DNA of 64,000 nt from Streptomyces guryensis (GTDB lineage: Bacteria; Actinomycetota; Actinomycetes; Streptomycetales; Streptomycetaceae), in the NCBI RefSeq assembly GCF_021261325.1, contig NZ_JAJSBI010000005.1, forward strand, positions 124,001 through 188,000, read 5' to 3'. The translations under genes were made by a program, and so were the position numbers. The notes below the pieces were generated by a model. The model did not search any database and was not told the origin of the DNA. It saw only the letters and a program-made list of their open reading frames with translations. This document shows positions 32,851-41,329 of the stretch, piece by piece. Positions within the stretch are counted from its first letter, which is position 1. Each line of letters opens with the position of its first letter.

Positions 32851-33831
32851 TCAGCTCACGACGTCCCGGGGGTGCCCTCCCGCCAGAAAGCCGGCGACGT
32901 TCTGCACGGCGGCCAGGGCGATGCGGATCAGCGTTTCGCGGGTCACCCCGCCGACGTGCGGTGAGAGCACCACGTTCGGCGACTTGAGCAGGCGCAGGGC
33001 CGGGGCGGGCGGTTCGGGGTCGAAGACGTCGATGCCCGCTCCGGCCAGGGCGCCCTTCTCCAGCGCGTCCGCGAGGGCGTCCTGGTCGATGAGGGCGCCC
33101 CGCGCCGTGTTGACCACGAACGCCGTCGGCTTGAGGAGCGCGAGCCGCTCGGCGTCGATGAGGTGCCGGGTCTCCCCGGTGAGCGGGGCGTGCAGGGTGA
33201 CGTAGTCGGCGGTGCGCAGCAGCTCGTCGAGCGGGACGTGTCGGGCCCCGCCGAGCCGGGCCTCCGTCTCCTCGGGCAGCCTGCGGCGACCGGCGTAGAC
33301 GATGCTCATGTCGAACGCGACCGCGCGGCGGGCGACTTCCTGCCCGATGGCACCGAGTCCGACGATGCCGAGCGTCTTGCCGCAGAGCTCGGTGAGGGAG
33401 CGCTGGAGGCGGGGCAGCGCCCAGTCCGCCTCGACGAGCGCCGTGTGCGCCGGGATCAGCTGTTTGGCCAGCGCCAGCATCAGGGCGAAGGTCTGCTCGG
33501 CCACGTTCTGGGACTCGGCGCCGCTGGAGCCGATGTTGCACACGAGTACGTCCCGGGTGCGCGCCGCGTCCAGGTCGACGTAGTCGAAGCCGTGGCTCGC
33601 ACACTGCACCAGCTCCAGGTCCGGTGCGGCGGCGAGGTGTTCGGCGGTCACGGGGGAGAGCGCCGTGATGATGACGTGCGCCGCGTGAAGGGCGGCCGGG
33701 TCCTCGTCGACCGCCTCGACGACGGTGACGTTCGCCTCGCCGGGAAAGAGCGTGGCGAGTCCGGCGCCGGAGGCACGGCCCCCGACGTGCGGGGCGACGA
33801 CGGCGAGAATGTTCTTCGGGGCGGTGGTCAT
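32851..33831 (-). CDS. D-isomer-specific 2-hydroxyacid dehydrogenase
   Basis: A 326-residue NAD(P)-dependent oxidoreductase. The Rossmann motif GIVGLGAIGQEVARRA is near residue 150. Catalytic residues are Arg in NTARGALID, Glu in DVFDPEP and His in LSPHVGG. The family interconverts 2-hydroxy and 2-oxo acids. Its ATG overlaps the stop of the FMN-dependent oxidase gene upstream by 4 bp, so both probably act on the same class of 2-hydroxy acids. Confidence 0.9.
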   Translation of the reverse strand: MTTAPKNILAVVAPHVGGRASGAGLATLFPGEANVTVVEAVDEDPAALHAAHVIITALSPVTAEHLAAAPDLELVQCASHGFDYVDLDAARTRDVLVCNIGSSGAESQNVAEQTFALMLALAKQLIPAHTALVEADWALPRLQRSLTELCGKTLGIVGLGAIGQEVARRAVAFDMSIVYAGRRRLPEETEARLGGARHVPLDELLRTADYVTLHAPLTGETRHLIDAERLALLKPTAFVVNTARGALIDQDALADALEKGALAGAGIDVFDPEPPAPALRLLKSPNVVLSPHVGGVTRETLIRIALAAVQNVAGFLAGGHPRDVVS

Positions 33832-34997
33832 ACGGATTCCTCGGTGAGGTCGGCGGAGCCGATCGTGGCGGGCGTGGCGTGTCCGGACAGGGCGAGCGTC
33901 AGGTCGAACTCGGCGAGCAGACAGCGGATCACATGTTCGACGCCCGGCTGGCCGTCGAGTCCGAGCCCGTACACGTACGGCCGCCCCAGGAGCACCGCCC
34001 GCGCGCCGAGCGCCAGTGCCTTGAAGACGTCGTCGCCGGTGCGCACGCCGCTGTCGAACAGGACCGTCAGCCGGTCGCCGATCGCCTCGGCGACCCGGGG
34101 CAGAGCGTCGGCGGCGGCCACGGAACCGGCCACCTGGCGGCCGCCGTGGTTGGAGACGACCACGCCGTCCATCCCGGCGTCGGCGGCGAGCCGGGCGTCG
34201 TCCGGGTGCAGGATGCCCTTGAGGACGATCGGGCCGTCCCAGTTGTCCCGCAGGAACGCCAGGTCAGGCCAGGTCTTGCCGGGGTCCGCGAACATACCGA
34301 TGAAGTGCAGCACGGCCGCGTTCGGGTCCTCGTGCACCGGCTTGGCGAGGCCGGCCTGGAAGGCCGGGTCGGAGAAGTAGTTGGCGGTGCCCACGCCGTG
34401 CAGGAAGGGGAGATAGGCCTGGTCGAGGTCGCGGGGGCGCCAGGCCAGCAGCGGCGTGTCGAGGGTGACGACCAGCGCCGTGAACCCGGCCGCCTTCGCC
34501 CGGTTCAGGAAACTCCGCGTCACCTCACGGTCCTTGGCCCAGTACAGCTGGAACCAGCGCTCCGCGTCGCCCATCGCCTCCGCGACCTGCTCCATCGGGG
34601 TGCTGGACGCCGAGGACAGGATGTACGGCACACCCTGCGCGGCGGCGGCCCGGGCGGCCGCGCACTCGGCGTCCGGATGCATGATCGACAGCACGCCGAC
34701 CGGCGCCAGGGCCAGCGGGGCGGGCAGCGCCCGGCCCAGCACCTCGACCGACAGGTCCCGCTCGTGCACGTCCCGCAGCATCCGCGGCACGATCCGGCGC
34801 CGCTGGAGCGCCGCCCGGTTCGCGCGCGCCGTGCTGCCGTCGCCCGCACTGCCCGCGACATAGCCGACGGGCCCGGGGCCGAGCCGCTGCTCGGTCAGCT
34901 CCTCCAGCCGGGTCAGATCGGTGGGCAGCCGCGGTACGGCCCCCGACATCCCGTTGAGATAGATCTCGTACTGGAAGTCCGCCCAGTGCTTGGCCAT
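33828..34997 (-). CDS. FMN-dependent alpha-hydroxy acid oxidase/dehydrogenase (LldD-like)
   Basis: A 389-residue flavoenzyme with a TIM barrel. Recognisable parts: VGYVAGSAGDGSTARANR, LALAPVGVLSIMHPDAE, PYILSSASSTPMEQVAEAM, FQLYWAKDREV, IVLKGILHPDDA, the active-site SNHGGRQVAGS and LFDSGVRTGDDVFKAL. The family includes L-lactate dehydrogenase, lactate 2-monooxygenase and glycolate oxidase. The ATG at 34997 (MAKHWADFQYE) is the normal family start; a GTG 13 codons earlier is also possible. It is cotranscribed with the next gene. Confidence 0.9.
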   Translation of the reverse strand: MAKHWADFQYEIYLNGMSGAVPRLPTDLTRLEELTEQRLGPGPVGYVAGSAGDGSTARANRAALQRRRIVPRMLRDVHERDLSVEVLGRALPAPLALAPVGVLSIMHPDAECAAARAAAAQGVPYILSSASSTPMEQVAEAMGDAERWFQLYWAKDREVTRSFLNRAKAAGFTALVVTLDTPLLAWRPRDLDQAYLPFLHGVGTANYFSDPAFQAGLAKPVHEDPNAAVLHFIGMFADPGKTWPDLAFLRDNWDGPIVLKGILHPDDARLAADAGMDGVVVSNHGGRQVAGSVAAADALPRVAEAIGDRLTVLFDSGVRTGDDVFKALALGARAVLLGRPYVYGLGLDGQPGVEHVIRCLLAEFDLTLALSGHATPATIGSADLTEESV

Positions 34998-35401
34998 GGG
35001 TACGTCCCGCCTCTCGTCGGTGAGATCGCGTTGCACCCCGACGATACTGGCGAGTAGGCGCAGGTCCGTCCATCGGGGTGGACCTGCGGATCATGGCCGG
35101 GCCGAAACCGGACTCCCGCGGAATCCGGCCGGTTCGCGTGGCCGAGGGCACGTGAGGTGAGTGGGGGGCGGGACACCGGGCGAACGCGGGCCGAACACCG
35201 TCATCGGGCAAAGGATCAGCGCGCCCGCGAGGACGCCGAGGAGGGTGGCCGCGAGGCCCTGCCACAGGGAGAGGCCGAAAGAGTGTGCCGCGGGCAGCGC
35301 GGCCGTCCTCTCGGCGGTGTGCCGACCGTAGGCCGGTGTGCGAAACCCGCACCAGAGGACGGTTCATCGATTTTTCGCGTTGGGAGTGTACGAACCTTCC
35401 C
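34998..35401. other. Gap of 404 bp with a gene remnant
   Basis: The only recognisable content is a permease fragment (annotated separately at 35184-35300) and an AT-rich patch near 35366-35380. The first 60 bp next to the FMN oxidase gene should hold its promoter. No intact gene was found. Confidence 0.6.
35184..35300 (-). pseudogene. Remnant of an NCS1-family (cytosine/purine-type) permease
   Basis: A frame on the minus strand reads FGLSLWQGLAATLLGVLAGA, continuing into LILCPMTVFGPRS. This closely resembles the first helix and the FGPRTGTNNAVSSG turn of NCS1 nucleobase permeases. Sequence before FGLS and after FGPRS does not match the family, no start codon is near, and nothing else of the permease is present. 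It appears to be a short fossil of a deleted gene. The identification is from memory of the family and rests on about 35 residues. Confidence 0.5.
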
Positions 35402-35977
35402 TCAGTCGTCGTCGGCCGGTGTGTCCGTCGAAAGGTCCGTGCCGGCGTCCTCCGGCTCCGTGTCCGGGCCCTGTGCCCGCACCCGCTGGACGTGTTCGAG
35501 GGAGTCGCGCAGCTCGGTGAGCCAGTCGTCGGTGTGGCGCTGGACCAGGCGTACGCACCAGGCGAGGGCGTCGCTGCGGCTGCGGGCGACTCCGCCGGCG
35601 ATCAGGGTGTCGAGGACCTGGCGCTCGGGCTGGCGCAGCCGGGTCATCACGGGCGCGGCCACGTGCGTGAACAGGGCGCGCTCGCCGCCGCACTCCACCC
35701 CCCAGGAGACCTTCCGGCGGAAGCGGTGTTCCGCCTCGCGGGCCACCTCGATGCGCGCCTCCCGGGTGCGCTCCCGGAACTCCTGGATCCGGCCCTGGAC
35801 CGCGGCCTCCCGTTCGGCGTCCGAAGCGCCTTCGGTGAGCCGGGGGGCGGGGATGCGGCCTAGCACGGTGATCTCCTCGCGGTCGACCGTGAGCTCGGCC
35901 GGCCCCTCGAAGAGATCCTCGGGCACACGGCCGGCGAACCAGCCGCGCAGCTTCTCTCGTTGCTCTGTTGTAATCAT
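35402..35977 (-). CDS. Conserved hypothetical protein
   Basis: A 191-residue cytoplasmic protein without recognised domains. It is rich in Glu and Arg. The middle ([20 protein letters not shown]) looks helical, and the segment [20 protein letters not shown] resembles the helix-turn-helix of small ribbon-helix-helix regulators. The C-terminus is acidic and disordered ([20 protein letters not shown]). The ATG at 35977 overlaps an inverted repeat (35970-35991), which hints at autoregulation; an in-frame ATG lies further upstream. It may be a DNA-binding protein, but no function is assigned. Confidence 0.65.
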   Translation of the reverse strand: MITTEQREKLRGWFAGRVPEDLFEGPAELTVDREEITVLGRIPAPRLTEGASDAEREAAVQGRIQEFRERTREARIEVAREAEHRFRRKVSWGVECGGERALFTHVAAPVMTRLRQPERQVLDTLIAGGVARSRSDALAWCVRLVQRHTDDWLTELRDSLEHVQRVRAQGPDTEPEDAGTDLSTDTPADDD

Positions 35978-35991
35978 GTAATGACGATTAC
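35970..35991. promoter_or_regulatory. Inverted repeat at the start of the hypothetical gene
   Basis: GTAATC (35970-35975) and GATTAC (35986-35991) form an inverted repeat with a 10-bp centre over the start codon at 35977. The surrounding DNA is locally AT-rich. It could be a repressor site or part of the promoter. Confidence 0.4.
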
Positions 35992-36301
35992 CCGACTCGT
36001 TCATGAACGCAAGGGGGTGCGGGGGAGTCCGCCGACAGCTCAACCGGAATGTTTCAGGCCTATTAACGAAGCGCAGGAAATCAGCCACTTGGCTGCTTCG
36101 GGCGATCAAGAACCGCTCAGTTCCGGGGTTCCACCGGTCGAATTCTGTAACTTCGCGCCACTGATTCAACACGCAAGGTTACCGAAACGCATGGGGTCGA
36201 GGTGTGCTTCCGCCGCGGACTCGGCAGACTCGCGCTCGCCGGTCCGGCACCGACCCGGAACGGTCCGGCACACCCTCGAATCCTGCGGAAGGATGCACAC
36301 A
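35978..36301. other. Divergent gap, hypothetical gene / subtilisin inhibitor
   Basis: This 324-bp region separates divergent genes and must hold both promoters. The first 150 bp are AT-rich for this genome (for example CAGGCCTATTAACGAAG near 36056). The upstream frame of the inhibitor stays open here but has non-coding codon bias. No further gene was seen. Confidence 0.5.
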
Positions 36302-36736
36302 ATGCGGAACACCGCGCGCTGGGCAGCCACCCTCGCCCTCACGGCCACCGCCGTCTGCGGACCCCTGACCGGGGCCGCACTGGCCGGCCCGGCCGCTGCC
36401 CCCGCCTCGCTCTACGCCCCCTCGGCCCTGGTACTCACCGTCGGCCACGGCAACAGCGCGGCCGCCGCGACCCCGCTGCGCGCCGTCACCCTGACCTGCG
36501 CCCCGACGGCCTCCGGCACCCATCCGGCCGCCGCCCTCGCCTGTGCCGAACTGCGCGGCGCCGGCGGTGACTTCGACGGCCTGACGGCGAGAGACGACAC
36601 GATGTGTACCAAGGAGTACGACCCGGTCGTCGTCACGGTCGACGGCGTCTGGCAGGGCAAGCGCGTCTCCTATGAACGGACCTTCGGCAACGAGTGCGTG
36701 AAGAACTCCTACGGGATCAGCGTCTTCGCGTTCTGA
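36302..36736 (+). CDS. Subtilisin inhibitor-like protein (SSI family)
   Basis: A 144-residue secreted protease inhibitor. A signal peptide ([20 protein letters not shown]) precedes the mature SSI domain, which begins near [15 protein letters not shown]. Four cysteines (TCAP, ACAE, MCTK, NECV) give the two family disulfides. The reactive-site loop MCTKEYDPV places Lys at P1, which predicts inhibition of trypsin-like proteases as well as subtilisins. In Streptomyces such inhibitors control extracellular proteases during mycelial differentiation. Confidence 0.93.
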   Translation: MRNTARWAATLALTATAVCGPLTGAALAGPAAAPASLYAPSALVLTVGHGNSAAAATPLRAVTLTCAPTASGTHPAAALACAELRGAGGDFDGLTARDDTMCTKEYDPVVVTVDGVWQGKRVSYERTFGNECVKNSYGISVFAF

Positions 36737-36875
36737 GAGACCGGGATCGCGGAGCCCTCGTGCACACCTGAAGAGGCCCGCCAGTGGGGAGTGCGAGTCC
36801 CTTGTCACGGGGTACCCGTCGATCTCGCACCAGGGGTCGGCCGGGCGGAGTGGGGCCGCCCGCCGACTCCTGGCA

Positions 36876-37253
36876 TCAGTTCCGCCCCTCCCCGGGGATC
36901 GCGGGGAGGGGCGGAAAACGTTCCAGTGGTCCGGCACCACTCGGCAGGCGGCGGATGCCGGGTGCGTCGGAGACGATGCGCAGCCGGCCGCCGCGCTCCC
37001 GGGCCCGCGACTCGGCCCGGCGCAGCACGCGCAGGCCCGAGCAGTCGAAGAACTCGACCTGCCGCAGGTCCACCAGCACATCCGGGACCGGCCCCGCGGT
37101 CGCCGCATCCAGGTGTTCCACCAGGAACTCCGCGGTCGCCAGATCGATCTCACCCGCGACCTCCACCACAGTGAACCGGCTGCCGGCCCGAGTGCGGGCA
37201 TGAGGGTTCGCCGCGGGCGGTTCGGAAGCACGGTCGTGCGCATGCGGCATCAT
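36876..37253 (-). CDS. STAS-domain anti-sigma factor antagonist
   Basis: A 125-residue SpoIIAA/RsbV-like protein. The STAS fold spans about 27-115: FTVVEVAGEIDLATAEFLVE, then VDLRQVEFFDCSGLRVLRRA, in which the Ser of DCSG is the usual phosphorylation site. Unphosphorylated, it would bind an anti-sigma kinase and free a sigma factor. The three SpoIIE-type phosphatases in this window are possible activators. Its last codons form one arm of a strong hairpin. No anti-sigma or sigma gene is adjacent. Confidence 0.88.
   Translation of the reverse strand: MMPHAHDRASEPPAANPHARTRAGSRFTVVEVAGEIDLATAEFLVEHLDAATAGPVPDVLVDLRQVEFFDCSGLRVLRRAESRARERGGRLRIVSDAPGIRRLPSGAGPLERFPPLPAIPGEGRN
36880..36916. terminator. 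Strong bidirectional terminator hairpin
   Basis: A perfect 15-bp stem, TTCCGCCCCTCCCCG with CGGGGAGGGGCGGAA, and a seven-base loop. It lies between the convergent inhibitor and STAS genes, inside the last codons of the STAS gene. A short A run follows on the plus strand. Confidence 0.75.
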
Positions 37254-37418
37254 GTCCGCTCCACCTGGGTGAAGGGGCGCATTGGATCCGGGTAGTTACC
37301 CCGGCGGGTGGGGAGACATCCATGACACGCCGAGCGCAAGATCTGGTTCAGTCGACCTGGTGAATTGCGGTGGAATCGCTTGACGGTTCGTGTGCGTAAC
37401 GGCTGGTAGGGCGTTCCC

Positions 37419-38426
37419 TCAGCGTGTCGATGCCGCGATGCGCAGGGGCACCGGATCCGGCGGAGGGGGCGCCGCGTCGAGGCTGTTGATCTTCGCCCAC
37501 CAGGATGCGCCGTCCTCGATCTGGCGCAGCAGGACACCTTCGCGGATCGCCCAGGGGCAGATGGTGACCATTCTGAGGCCCGTCAGCTTCATCGCGGTGT
37601 GAGCGATCACCGCGCCGGCCAGGCTCTGCCCGGCACGCGGCGCGGAGATGCCGGGGAGCCCGGCGCGTTCGGCGGCGGGCAGCGCGGCCAGGCGGCCGAC
37701 GGCAAGACGCAGGTCCGAGCGGTCCAACTGCCGTTCCATGAACGGGCCGTGGCGCCCGGGCGGCGCTCCGCACAGCCGTCCCAGCTGCTGGAACGTGCGC
37801 GAGGTGGCCACCGCCGTGCGCGGCCCCTCCCAGCGGATCCGCGCGGCGACGTCGCGCAGCTGGTGCCGGACCTTGCGGCGCAGCGCCCGCACCTGCTCCT
37901 GCGGCGGCGGATCCTGCCCTTGGAAGAACTCATGGGTCAGCCGTCCCGCCCCCAGCGGCAGCGAGGCCACGAAGTCCGGTAACCGGCCGCGCCCGAAGGC
38001 CACTTCGAGCGAGCCGCCGCCGATGTCGAGGAGTGCGAGGGGCCCCGACCGCCAGCCCATCCAGCGCCGTGCTCCGAGGAAGGTCAGCTCGGCCTCGACC
38101 TCACCGGGCAGCGTGCACAGACCGACCCCGGTCCGCTTTCGGACGGTGCGCAGCACCTCCCGGCGGTTCGGAGCGGCACGGACCACGGCGGTCGCGAAGG
38201 CCGGCGGTGCGGTCGCACCCCACCGGGCCGCGGTCCGGCTCGCCTCGGCGACCGCCCCGGCGATCCGGTCGATGTCCTCCTCGGGAATGCTGTTCCCCGG
38301 CTTCACGTGTTCCGACAGCCTCAGACGCCACTTGGCGGTGTGCACCGGCAACGGCACCCCGCCCTCCGCATCCGCCACAACCAGCCTGACCGTGTTCGAC
38401 CCCACATCCACCACGCTGATCCGCAT
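37419..38426 (-). CDS. Ppx/GppA family phosphatase
   Basis: A 335-residue exopolyphosphatase / pppGpp phosphatase-like protein of the ASKHA fold. Phosphate-binding loops are VVDVGSNTVRLVV at the N-terminus and LALLDIGGGSLEVAFGRG in the middle. The catalytic Glu is expected near GEVEAELTFLG. This short form lacks the C-terminal HD domain and corresponds to the actinobacterial Ppx-like proteins. ATG 38426 places the first strand at the N-terminus. It would act on polyphosphate or (p)ppGpp. Confidence 0.88.
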   Translation of the reverse strand: MRISVVDVGSNTVRLVVADAEGGVPLPVHTAKWRLRLSEHVKPGNSIPEEDIDRIAGAVAEASRTAARWGATAPPAFATAVVRAAPNRREVLRTVRKRTGVGLCTLPGEVEAELTFLGARRWMGWRSGPLALLDIGGGSLEVAFGRGRLPDFVASLPLGAGRLTHEFFQGQDPPPQEQVRALRRKVRHQLRDVAARIRWEGPRTAVATSRTFQQLGRLCGAPPGRHGPFMERQLDRSDLRLAVGRLAALPAAERAGLPGISAPRAGQSLAGAVIAHTAMKLTGLRMVTICPWAIREGVLLRQIEDGASWWAKINSLDAAPPPPDPVPLRIAASTR

Positions 38427-38465
38427 GGGCCAGGGGGTACCCAATTCCGGGCAGGACAACGCGCG

Positions 38466-38960
38466 TCAGTCGCCGCGCCAGGGGGTCATTCGGGGCCACC
38501 AGCCCGGTACCGCGCGCCGGTAGCGGCTGTAGTCGGCGCCGAACCGGCGGGTCAGCGCGGGTTCCTCGTACCACGTCGCGAACGCCCACATCGCCGCTCC
38601 CGCGCAGGCGCCGTACCCGAACAGCACCGGCCGGGCGAGCAGCAGGCCCTGACCGCCGATCGCCGCAATCACCGCGACGTACATCGGAATGCGGACGTAC
38701 CGGTAGAGCCCGCCCATCACCAGCTCCTCGGTCGGAGCGACCGGTGCCGGAGTGCCCAGGCCCTCGACGACGAACCGCACGAAGGCCGACAGCAGCACGA
38801 CCGCCCCCGCGACCAGTGGGACCAGGCCGAGCGCGCGCACGGGCAGCCACCAGCCGCCGGACCGCCAGCGGGTCAGCCACCACGGCAGCAGCACGACCAC
38901 CGTGCCGGGCGCGAGGAACAGGAAGACGGTGCTGCCGAGCACCGCCGCGGGTTTGCGCAT
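38466..38960 (-). CDS. PEMT/isoprenylcysteine-methyltransferase-like membrane protein
   Basis: A 164-residue protein with four or five membrane helices. The C-terminal half has the family pattern LYRYVRIPMYVAVIAAIGGQ, a helix, then FATWYEEPALTRRFG with the conserved Glu-Glu, and ADYSRYRRAVPGWWP. The family includes phospholipid and isoprenylcysteine methyltransferases. The ATG at 38960 begins the first helix. It is followed 39 bp later by the Ppx/GppA gene on the same strand. Confidence 0.8.
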   Translation of the reverse strand: MRKPAAVLGSTVFLFLAPGTVVVLLPWWLTRWRSGGWWLPVRALGLVPLVAGAVVLLSAFVRFVVEGLGTPAPVAPTEELVMGGLYRYVRIPMYVAVIAAIGGQGLLLARPVLFGYGACAGAAMWAFATWYEEPALTRRFGADYSRYRRAVPGWWPRMTPWRGD

Positions 38961-39058
38961 CCGTCCACCATGGCAGCGAAGAGGGGCCACCGTCTCCCTG
39001 CGGACGGCGGCCCCTCGGACCTGTGCGGCTCGGGCCGGTGCGGCTCGGAGTGGATCGA

Positions 39059-40561
39059 TCACATGTGGACGACCGGTGCGGCGTCAGCGTCCAGCTCCGG
39101 CACCCCGCGGCGGAAGAGCAGGAAGGCGATCACCGCGCCGGCGGCGAACAGGCCCGCCGACCACCAGAAGGCGGTGGTGTAGCTCTCGATCGTCGCCTGG
39201 GCCCGGACCAGCTTGCTGGTCGCGTCCTTGCCGGCCAGGTAGTCGGTCGCGGCGCTCGCGGCCAGGGTGTTCAGCAGCGCCGTTCCGATCGAACCACCCA
39301 CCTGCTGCATGGCGTTGACCGTGGCGGAGGCGACGCCCGCGTCCTCGGCCGCCACCCCGCCGGTGGCCAGCTGCATGGCCGCCGGCATCACCAGGCCAAG
39401 CCCGACACCGGTCACGATGAGCTGCGGCAGCACCGCGCTGACGTAGCTCGACCCGACGCCGATCCCGGTCAGCCAGGCCATGCCGACCGCGGCGATCGCG
39501 AAGCCCAGCGGGACGACGACCTTCGGCCCGATCCGGGGCACCAGCACTGTGGTGCCCAGCTGCGCCGCCACCATCAGTGCGCCGACCATCGGCAGGAACG
39601 CCACACCGGTCCTGGTCGGGCTGAAGCCCAGGTTCAGCTGCAGGTAGTAGGTGAGGAAGAGGAACACACCGAACATGCCGCCGCCGGAGATCAGCACGGC
39701 GAGGAACGAGGCCGCCCGGTTGCGGTCCAGCAGGATGCGCAGCGGCAGCAGCGGGTGTGCCGCCCGGGTCTGCCACCAGGCGAAGGCCGCCAGGAGCATG
39801 CCGCCCGCGATCAGGAAGCCCCAGGTCAGACCCGAACCCCAGTCGTGCGTCTCGGCGTTGGAGAAGCCGTAGACCAGCGAGAACAGACCGGCGGCGACCA
39901 GCACCGTGCCCGGCACGTCCAGCTTGGAGTTCCCGGCGTCGCGGTGGTTGGTCAGCAGCAGCCAGCCGCCCACGAGGGCGACGACGGCGATCGCGACGTT
40001 CACGTACAGCGTCCAGCGCCAGTCGAAGGCGTCGGTCAGGACACCGCCGAGCAGCAGGCCCACCGCGCCGCCGGCGCCGGCGATGGCGCCGTAGACGCTG
40101 AACGCCCTGGCGCGCTCCCGGGCGTCGGTGAAGGTGGTGTTGAGGAGGGAGAGCGCGGCCGGCGCGAGCAGTGCGCCGAAGGCACCCTGCAGGGCACGCG
40201 CGGTGACCAGCATGCCGAAGCCGTTCGCGGCGCCGCCCAGTGCGGAGACGGCGGCGAAGCCGACGACACCTATGAGGAAGGCCGTCTTGCGGCCGAAGAG
40301 GTCGGCGATACGGCCGCCGAGCAGCAGCAGGGAGGCGAACGACAGCGCGTACGCGGTGACGATCCACTGCCGGTTGCCGTCGGAGAAGCCGAGGTCGGCC
40401 TGGGCCGAGGGCAGGGCGATGTTCACGATGGTGGCGTCCAGCACCACCATCAGCTGCGCGACGGCGACGACCGCGAGGATCCACCATCGCTTCGACGAGG
40501 CGGCGGGCGCAGCCTCGACCGCACCCTTGGGGGTGCTGTCGGTCAGGGTCTTCTGGGACAT
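39059..40561 (-). CDS. MFS multidrug exporter, DHA2 (14-TM) family
   Basis: A 500-residue H+ antiporter. Motifs are QLMVVLDATIVNIALPSAQA, LLGGRIADLFGRKTAF, TARALQGAFGALLAPAALSL and AGAGGAVGLLLGGVLTDAFDW. The ATG at 40561 fits the family start, and the frame upstream is open only by chance. Two palindromes of a GAAACG/CGTTTC type lie just upstream (40601-40660), typical of a TetR-controlled pump, but no TetR gene is adjacent. It probably exports an antibiotic or dye; the substrate is unknown. Confidence 0.92.
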   Translation of the reverse strand: MSQKTLTDSTPKGAVEAAPAASSKRWWILAVVAVAQLMVVLDATIVNIALPSAQADLGFSDGNRQWIVTAYALSFASLLLLGGRIADLFGRKTAFLIGVVGFAAVSALGGAANGFGMLVTARALQGAFGALLAPAALSLLNTTFTDARERARAFSVYGAIAGAGGAVGLLLGGVLTDAFDWRWTLYVNVAIAVVALVGGWLLLTNHRDAGNSKLDVPGTVLVAAGLFSLVYGFSNAETHDWGSGLTWGFLIAGGMLLAAFAWWQTRAAHPLLPLRILLDRNRAASFLAVLISGGGMFGVFLFLTYYLQLNLGFSPTRTGVAFLPMVGALMVAAQLGTTVLVPRIGPKVVVPLGFAIAAVGMAWLTGIGVGSSYVSAVLPQLIVTGVGLGLVMPAAMQLATGGVAAEDAGVASATVNAMQQVGGSIGTALLNTLAASAATDYLAGKDATSKLVRAQATIESYTTAFWWSAGLFAAGAVIAFLLFRRGVPELDADAAPVVHM

Positions 40562-40600
40562 GGGAGAACCACTCCAGGGAAGTCGTTCGGGAAGACTTGA

Positions 40601-40660
40601 ACGAAACGGTTTCGTACACCAGTAGCCTAGACCTCCTCTAGCGAAACGACAACGTTTCGC
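40601..40660. promoter_or_regulatory. Two operator-like palindromes upstream of the MFS pump
   Basis: ACGAAAC-G-GTTTCGT occupies 40601-40615 and GCGAAACG-ACAA-CGTTTCGC occupies 40641-40660. Both share the CGAAAC/GTTTCG arms. They lie 40-100 bp before the pump start and look like repressor operators; the regulator must be encoded elsewhere. Confidence 0.6.
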
Positions 40661-40781
40661 TACGTGTGGCCTCCGTCTCATGCGGGCCGTCGTCGCCTTG
40701 CTCCTCGGGCGGACGCGGCCCGTGGACGGGATCGTGGAGGCGTGTCCACGCCCTCGACCCGTTCCCAAGGACTGATCCACC

Positions 40782-41309
40782 ATGGCCGCTGATCTCACCG
40801 GCACCTGTCTGACCCTGGACGACGGCCGCCCGGCCGTCCGCTTCAGCCGTACGTACGACCATCCGATCGAGCGTGTGTGGCAGTTCGTGACGGATGCCGA
40901 GGAACTCGCCCACTGGTTCCCGTCCCGCGCCGAGATCGACCCCCGGCCGGGCGGCACGATCACCTTCAGCGGGGACCCGAACATGCCGGAGGCCACGGGC
41001 CGGGTGCTCGGCCTCGACGAGCCGCGTCATCTGTCCTTCGAGTGGGGCGGCGACGAACTGCACTTCGACCTGGAGGCGCTGGGCGGCCGGCGCACCCGCT
41101 TCACCCTCACCAACGTCCTCCAGGCCGCCGACACCGCCGCCCGCAACGGCGCCGGCTGGGAGGTGTGCCTGGCCGCCCTCGACACGAAGGCGCGGGGGGA
41201 GCGGTCCGCTGGGCCGCACGCCGGGGCGAGCGCTGCCTGGAAGGAGTTCTACGAAGGGTACGTCGAGGCCGGTGTGCCCTCCGGGGCGCCGGTGCCCGGC
41301 CTCGACTGA
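40782..41309 (+). CDS. SRPBCC/AHSA1 domain protein
   Basis: A 175-residue START/Bet v1-like protein of the Aha1-type (AHSA1) group. Typical parts: RFSRTYDHPIERVWQFVTDA, LAHWFPSRAEIDPRPGGTIT and a final helix WKEFYEGYVEAG. The fold forms a hydrophobic pocket and often accompanies ArsR regulators, but none is here. It stands alone, divergent from the MFS pump, and shares the 220-bp region that holds the palindromes, so both may answer to one regulator. Confidence 0.82.
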   Translation: MAADLTGTCLTLDDGRPAVRFSRTYDHPIERVWQFVTDAEELAHWFPSRAEIDPRPGGTITFSGDPNMPEATGRVLGLDEPRHLSFEWGGDELHFDLEALGGRRTRFTLTNVLQAADTAARNGAGWEVCLAALDTKARGERSAGPHAGASAAWKEFYEGYVEAGVPSGAPVPGLD

Positions 41310-41329
41310 CCCTCTTCAGGAGCTTCGGC

